A stretch of 64,000 nucleotides of DNA from Rhipicephalus microplus (lineage: Eukaryota > Arthropoda > Arachnida > Ixodida > Ixodidae). Below, piece by piece: positions 34,476-46,267 of the stretch. The number at the start of each line of letters is the position of its first letter. Positions within the stretch are counted from its first letter, which is position 1. The DNA is taken from assembly GCF_043290135.1 (NCBI RefSeq), contig NC_134702.1, positions 82,766,317-82,830,316 on the forward strand, written 5' to 3'. Below the pieces are notes generated by a model. It was not told where the DNA came from and did no database searches. It saw only the letters and a list, made by a program, of their open reading frames with translations. A program made the position numbers and the translations under genes.

Positions 34476-35177
34476 GATGTAGGCGAAAACATATACGCGC
34501 CACCCTTTCATCGAAAGTTTCTAAATGCAAATAGTTTTACATTGCAGTCATACCACTGTCAACACCGCGAGCAGTTCCATCACAAAAGGCTTAGACACTA
34601 CACCAGCGATCTATACAGCTTATACAGGACAGAGCATTTCACAGCTCACATGGATTCTAGGCAGTGGTGCGCCTACTCGTTATTTCTTATACCTGACCGC
34701 CGTACAAAGCATGCTTCGATTACAACCGCTGTTACCTGATGTGCATCATTTGGCGTGCCCGATAGACACGCGGTGATCTCGTTTCTTATGGTATATTCAC
34801 ACGACAAAGGAAATTAGGATTTGATCCCGAGGATTACGTTACGTCACCATATGTCAGCCGTTCCCACTTCGGTCCGCGTGGAGGGTTTCGTAAAACGACG
34901 GAGTTCCAGATCAGAGTTGGGATTCCTCGGGGAGCAACGCCAAAATCCTCACATGTGGCATAAATTCTCCCCTGTCGAGTGAATGCCGGCTGCCTAGAGA
35001 TTCTTATCATGTTACATGTCACGTCACTTACAACCGTTACGAGTAATTCTTTCATAGCGGCCTCGCTGGTTTTCTTGGAAGATGGTGTTTCCCTGTAAAG
35101 CACAGCTGATATTTCAGTCGTTGTGCCTTCCACTTCTCTTCATTGTTCTTCAGCCTTTTTATCATTCTTTCAACGAA
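34476..35177. other. Unassigned stretch
   Basis: Contains a 99-codon - strand frame (34834-35133) with no recognised family. Confidence 0.35.
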
Positions 35178-35334
35178 ATGAGTGAGTGTGTGAGTGATTG
35201 AGTGATTTAGTGATTGAGTGAGCGATTTAGTGATTGGGTGAGTGATTTAATGATTGAGTGAGTGATTTAGTGATTGAGTGAGTGATTTAGTGATTGAGTG
35301 AGTGATTGAGTGATTTAGTGAGTGAGTGAGTCGG
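35178..35334. repeat. TGAGTGAT-type minisatellite
   Basis: Repeats of GTGAGTGATTTAGTGATTGA with small unit changes over about 157 bases. Confidence 0.92.
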
Positions 35335-35894
35335 AGGCCAGTTAGTACTACTGTATTTTTATAGTTCTGAGCTAATCTTAACAATAGGTCATTTATTGCA
35401 CGCACTCACGTATAGGCACGTAAAAGAACACAATTAAATGAATAAACCATCGTGAAGAGTGAACCTCCTACTATAGGGCTATTTCACAGTGTTGTTGAGA
35501 CTTCCGCATTAAGCAATAGGTTGCCAAATCTAATAAAAAAACAACATATCGCATTTGAACTGAAGACCACAAAACCTAATGAATAGGCAACATAATTATT
35601 TAAAAATCAATTATAAAAAGCGGATCCAGATTAGAAGATCGGGAGTGTAGCTAATAATGGATTTGTAGACAACCTTACCCCAGCACATTCATGATGTCAT
35701 CAACGACTAATGACAAAGTATTCTTCAGCATACGCCGGGAAGTGTTGCAGGTCCGTATGAAATTGCTGAGAAGCTTGTCTAAGAAGAACATGATTATCAC
35801 GCTCTGAATGGAAAACGCGCATGAAATTGCGTGGGGACTACATTCACGCTATGCTGTGGTTGTTTCCGAGGGCCACGGGATGTCTTCATGCTCT
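35335..35894. other. Unassigned stretch
   Basis: AT-rich, nothing recognised. Confidence 0.4.
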
Positions 35895-36320
35895 CCTATA
35901 GTAGTATTTAGTGCTCTAAATCGTTACGCACTTTTCCTAAACACACATGAAATGTGAGGCCCAGGGGACGGCATTTCACTTTCCCGTACGTAGCAAGTAC
36001 TCCAAATCGTAAACCATTTTTCTCTAGACCTGCACAGATGGTGGAAACTCTGTAAAACGTCTGTGTAGGCCCAAAGAACGGCTTTCACTTCTCCCATACT
36101 AGAGTACCAAGTACTCAAAATTGTCAATCATTTTTTTCTAAACACCACACATACTGAGTCATGGCCAGCTGATTGCTCCACCCAAGTCGAGTACATCGTA
36201 CTCTAAATCGTCGAACATTTCTTCTGAACATTCTTGAACGGGCTCATGGGACGGCTTTCTACCCTCCCATAGTGGAGTACCAAGTACTCCAAATTGTTAA
36301 ACACCTATTCTAAACACATG
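35895..36320. repeat. Degenerate tandem repeat, unit about 80-115 bp
   Basis: The block AAGTACTCCAAATCGT ... TTTTTCTAAACAC recurs near 35910, 35996, 36110, 36190 and 36282, with GGGACGGCTTTC-like pieces between. Units are well diverged. Confidence 0.65.
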
Positions 36321-36649
36321 TGTTCATTATTAGTTGTCAAAGTGCACGCATGCAGGATATTGCTGCTGCAGCACTGCTACAACGACGCCACCTATACTTC
36401 GTTATGAGAACATTTGCTGCAACTACGATCTCTCCCTTCGATAAGGTGACAGAAAACAAATATACTCGCGGAAAACTTTTCTTGGCAATGCAGCGAACGC
36501 TACATAGCCAAATCACGCGCATCCTGCCACTAATGAATGTAGTCCTACATTTGCGTACTTACACCGGGACTTCGGAAAAATACTGCCTGCGTTTTTGCAT
36601 GTTGTTTTTTTGACACAAAACGCAGCTCACACCATTGTGGTATACGTAT
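36321..36649. other. Unassigned stretch
   Basis: A 97-codon + strand frame covers most of it, without recognisable domains. Confidence 0.35.
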
Positions 36650-37702
36650 TAGATGCGAAGCAGTTCTTAGCCAACGTCGGTGACTTTAAGCGTATCTGTC
36701 TATCTAGCCGCCAACAACCTTTAGCTCTCCTGGGTGTTTCGGTGGTGGCATTTATACTAAAATTGGTATGACATAACATGACTGTATGACGAGCATAAGT
36801 TAGTAGTCATAACATGAAAATCATGAAATTTATGACGTGAATTCCATGATTTACATGTCATGGTCTTGCTGCCCTTGCGGTGTTTTCGTTCACATGGCAT
36901 ATTGCTAAACTGGTATTGCAAGACATGACTGAATGGAGAGCATAAGTGGCAGGTTCTCACATGGAAATCATTACATGCGTGTCATGTAAAACATGACAAC
37001 ATGCTACGCTCATAGTGCGCTCGCGGCCGTTTCGCTAGCTTCACATATACCAAATTTGGTGTTATGTGACGTGAATGGAAGACGAAGGTAGGTGAGACGT
37101 CCAAGCATGATAATCATGATATGTGGCCATGTTAAACATGACTGCATCCTATGCTCATGGAGAGCTCGCGGCAGTTTTGCTAGCTTAACTTATACCAAAC
37201 TTGGTATTACGTGACGTGAATGGAAACGAACATACAATGTTTCCTCTGTTTAATTCTTCCCTCCTCCTGAAAATGTGAAGCCTCTCCAAGGCCTCTCCGT
37301 TGTGCCTCTCCAAGTGGCAGCAGTTGCCAGCTTCCTCTCTCCCTCTTTCCTCTGCGTCTTTGTGTATCAGTGTATGCAAATCAATTAATAATAATAATAA
37401 TAATAATGCCAGGCGCAGGCATGATAATCATGACATGGAAGTCATGTACGGTATGATTTACACGCCTACCACTGCTGGTGCTGGTATTGCAAACGTTAGT
37501 GGTGCCGTCGTAACGCGACTCTAAACAACATACTTGCATTGTATTTAGATACCTGAGGGTGCATACCATTTCTACTTGTGCTTACTGTGTACTACATACA
37601 TGCACCCCGTAACGTTGTGCTGATCTTAAAGTGGCATATCAACGTTCCTCAATCATGATTCGCATATCATCGATTCCGACTGTACGTGACATCTGCCATT
37701 TG
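36650..37702 (+). mobile_element. Helentron/DINE-like non-autonomous element, copy A
   Basis: Starts TTAGATGCGAAGCAGTTCTT and ends ATTCGCATATCATCGATTCC ... GACATCTGCCA. The inside has about two tandem units (CTCGCGGC..TTTTGCTAGCTT..ATACCAAA) with a spacing of about 145, plus an (AAT)n run at 37388-37409. It shares both ends with the copy at 39631. Confidence 0.65.
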
Positions 37703-38327
37703 TTGTTTTAATTTCTTCGTTGCCACTTTGTGTTTTTGAACGCGTGAGAAAGCCACGCCTTTTATTGTATTTGAAAAAATAAAGCCACGTCTTTATCGAT
37801 ATAAAACGCTGATTGCGCTCAGTCATCACTTTCCGCAGTCGTATAGAAAGCGCGGCATATAGGCCGGACTACTTCGCGTAGTGGTACATTTGTAGAGGCA
37901 CCGCCCCTGTAGTTTTCCCTTCAACGCCAAGCAAAGTTTTCTGCGAGTGTAATAATCTTCACAGACAAGAGAACGACCACTCCGGGTGCTCGACAGGCCG
38001 TAATCGAACGCTTAATATCGCCCTTCCTTGAACACGCAGAAAGCGCGAGGGTGGACATCTCTTCGTAAAGGGTTCGGCGGGGCCCTCGGCTTATCGGGCC
38101 ATGTTCGATACAAGGAATCATGTACGCCCAGCCCTCCACTGGCACAACGGGGCGTCGCTTCTGTTGAGCGCGGGGTTGCAATCCTGCCCCGTCTACACCA
38201 ACGTGCTCCGACCGTAGCAGAGTGGACATCGAAGAACCACCCCTTTGTTTCTTTTCGACTAGGACATGTCTCGCAAAAGTGACACAGATATAACCGGGTG
38301 TGTAGCGTATATATATATAGATAGAGG

Positions 38328-38331
<4 letters not shown>
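37703..38331. other. Unassigned stretch
   Basis: Moderately GC-rich between 37850 and 38270, with overlapping frames on both strands, none recognised. Confidence 0.35.
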
Positions 38332-38362
<31 letters not shown>

Positions 38363-38398
38363 GCGCGCGCGCGCGCGCGCGCGTTTGTGTGTGTGTGT

Positions 38399-38443
<45 letters not shown>

Positions 38444-38452
38444 CGTGCATAC
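38332..38452. repeat. (CTGT)n-(CT)n-(CG)n-(TG)n compound microsatellite
   Basis: Four simple repeats in series. The CG and TG parts are alternating purine-pyrimidine. Confidence 0.95.
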
Positions 38453-39630
38453 GCCCTTAATCTGGCTCAGAAGGCTTCCCTTTCTACGCAGGACGACGTG
38501 ATCGCACAGTGGCTCTGTAAGCTCGACCTCGACGTAAAAACGGTGCAGTGTACGACGCTCTAGCTACACGCATGCCGTCAGAAAAGACAGGTATATCATT
38601 GTATCCGGCAAGTTCCTGGCAACTCGATAACATTTTTTTTTCACGCAGGCATGCAGCGTTGACAGGAGGCAATAAGAGTTGCAACAGCCGCCAACCACGA
38701 AGAGCACCTAATTGCGCACTAACTGCTTGTATAGCCTTTAAAATCTCGTACCTCACACAACATGGGTGTTGCACACTTTTACAGTGCGACGGAGCGTATA
38801 TATGTACGAAGATCGTGGGGAAGGCGATGCCGGAAGGAAACCACGTTGGCCCTCGTCTTGCCTCCAATTATCTCGACCCGATCCTTTCGTGGTGTCACGT
38901 CGTTCGCAATCCGCTATACACATTGCAAAAAAATTGTTTTCGATCAGACTTTTTTTTTTCGTACTATCGTTCTATTTTTTTTTGTGGGTGTGTTGGCTGC
39001 ACGTATACATTCACGTACACTACGAAAGTGAAACTGCGAGGCTTCATGGTTTTAGACGTCATCCAGTCTTTGATCTAACTCGAAAACCTCCTTTGCGATT
39101 TGTTTTTTTTATTCGATTCGCATGCATGCACCTCAATTGAAGTCTATAGTCAGACAATTTTCATTGAAAATACTTCATTTGCAATGCAGGTATAAATAGA
39201 GATACTGGGTGGAGAGAACGTGCCTGGATTTCGCTATTAAACCATAACAGGAGCCCAAATGCAGATAATTTCAAGCAAGGAAGGGCCAAAATACCCGAGA
39301 TACTAGTGCATTAAATTGATATAACAAACTCCTGTAGAAACTAATTTGCCATGTCTCTATTGCTTCTAAATCGTTTCGACTATCCGACCAGCACGTTTTA
39401 ATCCAATCGCAATTGGAGTAATCGAATGAGTGTCCTGCACATCTAGCGACCCAGTTTCAAAGCTCACGTCTGGGATAGAACTTACAGAGGCTTTGTTATA
39501 GCTGAGCATTGCTTTCGCTGTAGCTGGCCCAATGCCTTCGATAATGGTATGCCCTGCTTCAGGATTGGTTAATTTGCCGCTATAACAAGCTATAGGGTAA
39601 GAAGGTTTCTCGAGTAATTAGCTTTTTTTT
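38453..39630. other. Unassigned stretch
   Basis: Several overlapping frames around 38484-39140 but no domain, splice-bounded exon or element found. Confidence 0.35.
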
Positions 39631-39989
39631 TTAAATGCGAAGCATTTCTTAGCGAACTTCGGCGACCTTGAGCATATATCTCTTTCTATATAGCCGCCTA
39701 CGGTTTTTAGCTCTCCTGACTGTTTCGATAATGGTATCGATACCGGACTTAGTATGGCATAACATGGCAGCACGAAGAGCATATTTCACTAGTCATAACA
39801 TGAAAATCATGACATGTAGGTCAAGAAAGTCATGATTTACGTTTCATAGTCCTGCAGCTCTTGCGGTGGATTCGTTCACATGGCATGTTGCAAAACTGGT
39901 TTGGTATGGCATGATTGCATGGCGCACACAAGCAACAGACCCTAACATGAAAATCATGACATACGTGCCATGTAACAACATGACTACAT

Positions 39990-40735
39990 GCCACATTCAT
40001 GATGCGCTCGCAGCCGTTACGCTAGCGTCACATATAGCAAACTTGGTATTACACTACGTGAATGGATGACAAAGGTATGTTACTGGTGCAAACATGATAA
40101 CCATGAGATGCGTGTCATGTAACAACATGACTATATGCCACGCTCATGATGCGCTGGTGGCCGTTTTGTTAGCTTCACTTACACCATATTTGGTATCATG
40201 GTACGTGAATAGATGACAAAGGTATGTAACTGGTGCAAACATGATAATCATGAGATGCATGTCATGTAACCACATGACTACACGCCACACTCATGATGCG
40301 CTGGCGGCCATCTCGCCAGCTTCACTTACACCAAATTTGATATTACGGAACGTGAATGGATGACGGAGGTATGATACTGGTGCAAACATTAAAAACGTGA
40401 CATGCTTGTAATGTAACAACATGATTACATGGTACGCTCTTAATGCGGTCGCGGCCGTTTCAATAGCTTCACATGTACCAAGCTTGGTATTAAGCGACGC
40501 AAATGGACGACATAGGTAAATGACACATCCAAACATGATAATCACGACATGCGTGTCATGTAACAATATGACTACACGCCACACTGATGATGCGCTCGAG
40601 GCCGTTTCGCTAGCTTCACATATGCCAAATTCGGTATTACGTTACGCCAATGTATGACGAAGGTATGTGATTGACGCAAACATATAAATCGTGAGATGCG
40701 TGTCATGTGAGAACATGACTACATGCCACAGTCAA
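39990..40735 (+). repeat. 147-bp tandem repeat array
   Basis: The anchor GATGCGCT (or a close variant) starts at 40001, 40148, 40295, 40442 and 40589: four successive steps of exactly 147. Units carry CTAGCTTCAC, ACCAAATTTGGTATTA and CATGATAATCATGACATG. Further units follow the insert at 41121 and about 41266. Confidence 0.92.
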
Positions 40736-41115
40736 GGCGCCAATACATTTCGACGTGACGCGGTGCGCGTGCTCGCCGGCGTTCATTTAGGCGCGTCACG
40801 CCGGTGTTGCCATGCCAGGCGCCAGTCCTGCCAATATACTCGCAGGCGCATGCCGCGCTGCGTTCCTTTGACGCATGCGCGTTTCAGCGCGTCCGGCGTC
40901 CCTCCGTCACGAAAAAATGGAGACGCAGTGTTGTCTGGTTAACGCATTGGTGCGAAATGCGGCATGCCGCGTTGCCCGCCGGTTGCAGTCGGGCCACGCC
41001 GACGGACGCTGGTCGCACCTGGCGTCAGACTATAGAGTGCTCGCGTTTTGCTAACGTAGCGTCACTGTGCTCAACGTGCGCATGCGTCAACGCTACATTG
41101 GAGTATATGGGGCCC
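40736..41115. mobile_element. GC-rich MITE-like insert in the array
   Basis: About 380 bases, much richer in GC and CpG than the array, replacing no unit sequence. The ends GGCGCCAATACATTT...GACGTGACGC and (reversed) GGGCCCCATATACTCC...GTTGACGC are similar but imperfect inverted repeats. No clear target duplication. Confidence 0.5.
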
Positions 41116-41682
41116 TTCATGATGCGCTCGCGGCTGTTTTGCTAGGTCCACATATACCAAGTTTGGTGTTACAAGACGTCAATGGATGACAAAATATGTG
41201 ACTGGTACAAACATGATAATCCTAACAGGCGCGTCAAGTAGGAGCATGACAACATACCACGGTCATAGCGTACTCGCGGCTGTTTCGCTAGCTCCACATA
41301 AGTTAAATTTGGTGTCACGTGACGTGAATAGATTACGAAGCTAAAACGACACATCGAAACATGATAATCGGGACACGGAAGACTTGTACGGCATCATTTA
41401 CCTTCACCTCGTAACGTTGTGCTGATTTTCAAGTGACATATCAACAATTATCACTCGTGCTTCGCATATCATCGATTCCCACTGTACATGGGATCTGCCA
41501 ATTTTTGTTTCAACATCATTTCTTGGTGCTCGCGTGGCATAACGAAAATGGCATCACAACTCATCCATAAAGCAAAAGGTAATGTGGTGCCTAACAAAGT
41601 GCCATATGTGGTGCCTAATATATAATAAAGTGCCGGTAATGCGGTTTCTAATAAATTGCAGTATTCACATCCGATTTTGCAG

Positions 41683-41794
41683 ACAGGACCTCACGTTGGG
41701 CTACACTGCCACCAATCTAACAAATGGCATTAGACCGCAGTCAATTCGGCATGAAGAAACTTACGAGGATGTGGCCAATTGCAGCCTTACATAC
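41683..41794 (+). CDS. Isolated exon candidate, function unknown
   Basis: Acceptor ATCCGATTTTGCAG ends at 41682 and donor GTAAGC starts at 41795. The 37 full codons read QDLTLGYTATNLTNGIRPQ, then SIRHEETYEDVANCSLTY. They include two N-glycosylation sites (NLT, NCS) and no stop. Start phase 2, end phase 0. It may belong to a secreted or membrane protein gene whose other exons are outside or unrecognised. I cannot name a family. Confidence 0.35.
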
Positions 41795-42332
41795 GTAAGC
41801 TTCAAAAGCCATAGAAAATTTTCTAGGAGACAGTGGCATTGCTGGCAGTTAGTAAAGAACCTATGTTATTATTATTTTAAGCGACTTTGTATTACCTACT
41901 TATTCTTTGTGCTATTATATATTATATGTTTACCCTGATGTGTATGATGTGTTGCATGTTATGTTGCCCATTCGTGCGAATTCTTTGTCAACAACGATAT
42001 TATTACAGGCATTATGAATTGCCTTTCGGTCATTTTTTTCTGGTAAAATTGTATTATTTGATATGCGTGTGTGTGTGTTTTACATAAATGCGTTCGTGTG
42101 TCTTACTTTCTATACACTACTCCTTGTGTGTTTATTTTTTATTTTGTATGATATATTCATTGAACCCCTTGGGAGTAGTTGGCAACCTAATTGTGCACCC
42201 AACCAGCTCTTGACCGGGAAGTAGCCAGAAGAAGACAAATTATTCTCTTCAGCGGATGTTGGGCATACTTCGTGTGTTCATCGGCCGGCTGAAGTCACCA
42301 CACGCCGAGTACGCACAACAGGTACTGGGTGT
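41795..42332. other. Unassigned AT-rich stretch
   Basis: Nothing recognised between the exon candidate and the LTR element. Confidence 0.4.
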
Positions 42333-43392
42333 TGTGATGTGTGGTGCGCGTTCAAAGTGCGCGCCTTCGAAAAGTGCGCGTCACGGAAAAAAAAAAAAAA
42401 CAAAAGGAGAAATACCAGAGTGCACGTGCGGTGCTGCTTAAACAAGAATGACGACGTTAAAGAGCGTCAAGCACGAGGATGCGTGGCAGGACGTGAAGTA
42501 AACAAAAGGTAAAACATCCAATGGGCAGCGAACACGGAGATTTCAAGGCCCAATGGCTTGACACCACGAAACAGCAGTATCTCCAATGAGAACGAGACAA
42601 GTGGGCCAGAGCTGAAGCAGGAGCCTGAGGAGACCAGAGCAAGGGGAATTCGAGGCAGGAGTGCAAGCGGAAGGTCGTCACCGGACCGGGCGCTGAAGAT
42701 GGGCCGTTGGGTTCCGGACCCGAGCCTACAGGACTTCCACCGGCCGGGGCCTCCTGCTGTCGGGTTCCCGCTCCAAAGGACCGTGGCCATCCGGTCCTGA
42801 ACTCCTTTCCAGGGCCTGCGGACTTTGGTTCCGGCAGGCGAGCTACAGCCGTCGGGCTCCGGGCCCGAGCTGTGCGCCCAGCTGCTTGACTAGGTCGACC
42901 CTAGTTCCCGGACGCGTCGCCACCAGCCTGCGTTCTCCCGTCTCCGACGTGTCCACGCTCCTCAAGCCGAAACCATCACGATTTGGTAGGGCTTTTCGAC
43001 GTGTCGCCAGCAGCCAGCGTTCCCTCGTCCTCGTCCAGCCCACGCATTGACGCAGGAGTCACGGCGTTCCGGTTTCTCATCACCGCCGAAAACCAACTTG
43101 TGGGTGAGACTGCACCGATACTCTTGCGCTACTCCCATCACTCAGCCCCTTTCGAACGTTAGGTTTAGTTACTGACTTTGAACGTTCTTGTTGGGTGTTT
43201 ACAGATGTGTTTCGTCATGTCCAGTCAACTGTTTATTAAGTGTTTTGTTTTGTGAGGAATCTTTGCCTTTTTACTTTTCAATTAAACTTTTTGTGTGTTT
43301 CTTGGAAACCGAACGGCTTTGTCCTTATTAACAAAACTCTCTGAGGCTCAGCCCGGGAGAAAAACAAATCAGCAACAAGAACCAGCATCACA
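42333..43392 (+). repeat. 5' LTR
   Basis: 1060 bp, TG...CA. Differs from the 3' LTR by one A in a poly-A run (14 against 15) and by one substitution (CCAGCATCACA against CCCGCATCACA) near the end, as far as I could compare. ATTAAA near 43282 may be the poly(A) signal. Confidence 0.93.
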
Positions 43393-43463
43393 AATTGGCG
43401 TCCGCAGCGACAGGACAAAGTCGTTTGTTTTTCCAGTAGATTTTTTTTGACGCGGTTAACACG

Positions 43464-44903
43464 ATGACGAACACGTGGGAGTTAATTGAGTTGGCGGATA
43501 AAATGGGACTGACGGGAGCGGAGTTTAGAGTATGGTACGAGGAGCGGATGGAGAGGGAGCGTGAGCAACGGGCTGCAGAACGAAAGGCGGCGAAGGAAAA
43601 GCTTGAATTGGTGCTTAGAGCTAAGAAGGAGGAGCTAGAGCGCGTAACGCGTGAAAATAAAGTGTTGCTAGAGCGTCAGACACGCATACTGAAGCAGCAG
43701 CTCCAATTAGAGAGGGTGGACTTCGAGCGGCGACTCGAGCTTGCGATGGCGAAAAGGGGGCAGCTGGCGATGCAGAAGGTCGAGCAAGCGGTGAATGTTT
43801 GCTCCGATAGCAGCGTTTGCTGGAGGGAAGTCGATTCCTGCAAGGTTGGCCTCGAGCCTCGCGACAGCCTTACTTCGGAGCGAGAAGCTCAGATAGAGGA
43901 AGGCAGAGAGGTGGACAGCCAAGAAGGCAGGAGTCATGAGGAGTTTGTTGAAGCGACGGAAAGCTTCTCTGGCTGGGAACATATTACTTCCGTTAGCTGC
44001 TTGGGGACCTCTGAGAGGCCAAGCACCTATGAAGAAGAGCGCCTGGATATGGGCGACCTAGAAGCTGTGGAAAATGTTGTGGAGCAAAGCTTCGATAGCA
44101 GGGAACAAAGAAGTTCCATTCAGAATGAGGTGTGTATCAGAACGTCTCAAAGGCCGAGCACATTTCGGGAAGGGGTAGGGCTACCTCTCAATAGCTCCAT
44201 GGAAGGAGCGCTAGAACGTCATTGGGAAGATGGCAGCGAATGCCATGAAGGCTCTGATATAGTGGCCACTGATTGTTTTGTACCGACAGAGGTAGCAGCA
44301 GGCACCACGTCAATGGTCCTAGACCATACGTATATCTCACTCAGAGAGAGAGGGGATTCTAGTTCACAGGATAGCGTAACTGCTATTTGTCCGAGAAAAC
44401 ACGATGGGAGTGCTGAAGCACTCTTCAAAATAAACAGTATCGAATCGGAGGTGGGCTCGATAGTAGGTATGGAGAATGCCAGACAGGGTCTTGAACCTGA
44501 GAACGTGATTGGTTTTGAACCTATAATTAAGTCCACTCAAGATGAGCTGTATAATGACCGAGCACAACGGCATCCCTTCTCAAGAATCCAGGAACCTCAC
44601 ACGCTTGTCGGAGCGTTTGGGCTTGCTGAGGGCACCCCGAGCTTGTGTTCATTAGATGGTGAACTAAAAGAAAGCATTTGTGTGAGAGATTGTGGCATTT
44701 GGACATTCGTGTCTCAGTGCGTTTCGTGTCGACGCCGACGGCTCGAGACCGCGCCCTGTTCCTTTGTGACCGGTAAGCGTTCATGTGGCCGGCGGGGGCG
44801 CAGACACGCGTTTCAGCGAAAGTGCATAAAAGCATGTTTGCCACAGTTACTTTCGAAACGTGCGAGAAGGGCAGTGCGTCTGGTTTGGGACGCGATAACC
44901 TGA
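43464..44903 (+). CDS. Gag-like ORF of the non-autonomous LTR element
   Basis: 479 codons, intact. The ATG lies 71 bases after the LTR. Residues 1-25 (ELIELADKMGLTGAEFRVWY) resemble the start of Ty3/Gypsy gag proteins common in ticks. Residues about 26-115 are a charged coiled coil (EEELERVT, RQTRILKQQLQLERVDFERR). The middle, about 120-405, is acidic and Ser/Glu-rich with repeats of a TSxRPSTxxE motif (near residues 181 and 232). The last 60 residues are Cys- and Arg-rich (CVSCRRRR, CGRRGRRHAFQRK). No capsid, zinc knuckle or enzyme motif was seen. It may act as an RNA-binding gag relative packaged by an autonomous partner; that is inference. Confidence 0.75.
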   Translation: MTNTWELIELADKMGLTGAEFRVWYEERMEREREQRAAERKAAKEKLELVLRAKKEELERVTRENKVLLERQTRILKQQLQLERVDFERRLELAMAKRGQLAMQKVEQAVNVCSDSSVCWREVDSCKVGLEPRDSLTSEREAQIEEGREVDSQEGRSHEEFVEATESFSGWEHITSVSCLGTSERPSTYEEERLDMGDLEAVENVVEQSFDSREQRSSIQNEVCIRTSQRPSTFREGVGLPLNSSMEGALERHWEDGSECHEGSDIVATDCFVPTEVAAGTTSMVLDHTYISLRERGDSSSQDSVTAICPRKHDGSAEALFKINSIESEVGSIVGMENARQGLEPENVIGFEPIIKSTQDELYNDRAQRHPFSRIQEPHTLVGAFGLAEGTPSLCSLDGELKESICVRDCGIWTFVSQCVSCRRRRLETAPCSFVTGKRSCGRRGRRHAFQRKCIKACLPQLLSKRARRAVRLVWDAIT

Positions 44904-45206
44904 GTGTAGGGTTAGAAAACCGGTAGCTCTTTCTGGACTTCGACTTTTAGATGCGGACACAAGTAGCTTTGTCCATAGTCGATTTTGTAGTAAAAAGGTT
45001 TATTCCGGGTTTCAGAACTTTTAAATGCAATTGGGTGAATCTAAAGTTTAAGTGTGGACATTTGGACGATGTAGCGAACTGTAGCCCGGTGATGTGTTGA
45101 ACTGCGTGGTGCAAATATGTGGTTTAATTGTGACGTAGTGCAGAACGCGCACTCATCGGCAGTTTTTTTTTCCTAAAAAAAAAAACTTGAATAAAAGGGG
45201 GGCGTA

Positions 45207-46267
45207 TGTGATGTGTGGTGCGCGTTCAAAGTGCGCGCCTTCGAAAAGTGCGCGTCACGGAAAAAAAAAAAAAAACAAAAGGAGAAATACCAGAGTGCAC
45301 GTGCGGTGCTGCTTAAACAAGAATGACGACGTTAAAGAGCGTCAAGCACGAGGATGCGTGGCAGGACGTGAAGTAAACAAAAGGTAAAACATCCAATGGG
45401 CAGCGAACACGGAGATTTCAAGGCCCAATGGCTTGACACCACGAAACAGCAGTATCTCCAATGAGAACGAGACAAGTGGGCCAGAGCTGAAGCAGGAGCC
45501 TGAGGAGACCAGAGCAAGGGGAATTCGAGGCAGGAGTGCAAGCGGAAGGTCGTCACCGGACCGGGCGCTGAAGATGGGCCGTTGGGTTCCGGACCCGAGC
45601 CTACAGGACTTCCACCGGCCGGGGCCTCCTGCTGTCGGGTTCCCGCTCCAAAGGACCGTGGCCATCCGGTCCTGAACTCCTTTCCAGGGCCTGCGGACTT
45701 TGGTTCCGGCAGGCGAGCTACAGCCGTCGGGCTCCGGGCCCGAGCTGTGCGCCCAGCTGCTTGACTAGGTCGACCCTAGTTCCCGGACGCGTCGCCACCA
45801 GCCTGCGTTCTCCCGTCTCCGACGTGTCCACGCTCCTCAAGCCGAAACCATCACGATTTGGTAGGGCTTTTCGACGTGTCGCCAGCAGCCAGCGTTCCCT
45901 CGTCCTCGTCCAGCCCACGCATTGACGCAGGAGTCACGGCGTTCCGGTTTCTCATCACCGCCGAAAACCAACTTGTGGGTGAGACTGCACCGATACTCTT
46001 GCGCTACTCCCATCACTCAGCCCCTTTCGAACGTTAGGTTTAGTTACTGACTTTGAACGTTCTTGTTGGGTGTTTACAGATGTGTTTCGTCATGTCCAGT
46101 CAACTGTTTATTAAGTGTTTTGTTTTGTGAGGAATCTTTGCCTTTTTACTTTTCAATTAAACTTTTTGTGTGTTTCTTGGAAACCGAACGGCTTTGTCCT
46201 TATTAACAAAACTCTCTGAGGCTCAGCCCGGGAGAAAAACAAATCAGCAACAAGAACCCGCATCACA
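45207..46267 (+). repeat. 3' LTR
   Basis: 1061 bp, matching the 5' LTR almost base for base. Followed directly by GGTGT. Confidence 0.93.

Larger units (their letters stand above)
39631..41507 (+). mobile_element. Helentron/DINE-like non-autonomous element, copy B, with 147-bp array
   Basis: Starts TTAAATGCGAAGCATTTCTT and ends GCTTCGCATATCATCGATTC ... GGGATCTGCCA. The end motif GCTTCGCAT is the inverse of the start ATGCGAAGC. Most of the interior is a tandem array, broken by a GC-rich insert at 40736-41115. Confidence 0.7.
42333..46267 (+). mobile_element. Complete young non-autonomous LTR retrotransposon, 3935 bp
   Basis: LTRs at 42333-43392 and 45207-46267 begin TGTGATG and end CATCACA. 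GGTGT before the left LTR (42328-42332) and after the right LTR (46268-46272) is a 5-bp duplication. A likely primer site TTGGCGTCCGCAGCGACAGG follows the 5' LTR and a polypurine tract AAAAGGGGGGCG precedes the 3' LTR. Between them is a single long ORF and no protease, RT or integrase. Confidence 0.93.

Noticed and set aside
42467..42800. Frames of 80 to 107 codons repeated at 45342-45675
   Set aside because: They lie inside the LTRs, and duplication explains their identity; no conserved domain seen.
43707..44844. - strand frames opposite the 479-codon ORF
   Set aside because: Shorter shadows of the intact + strand gag-like ORF.
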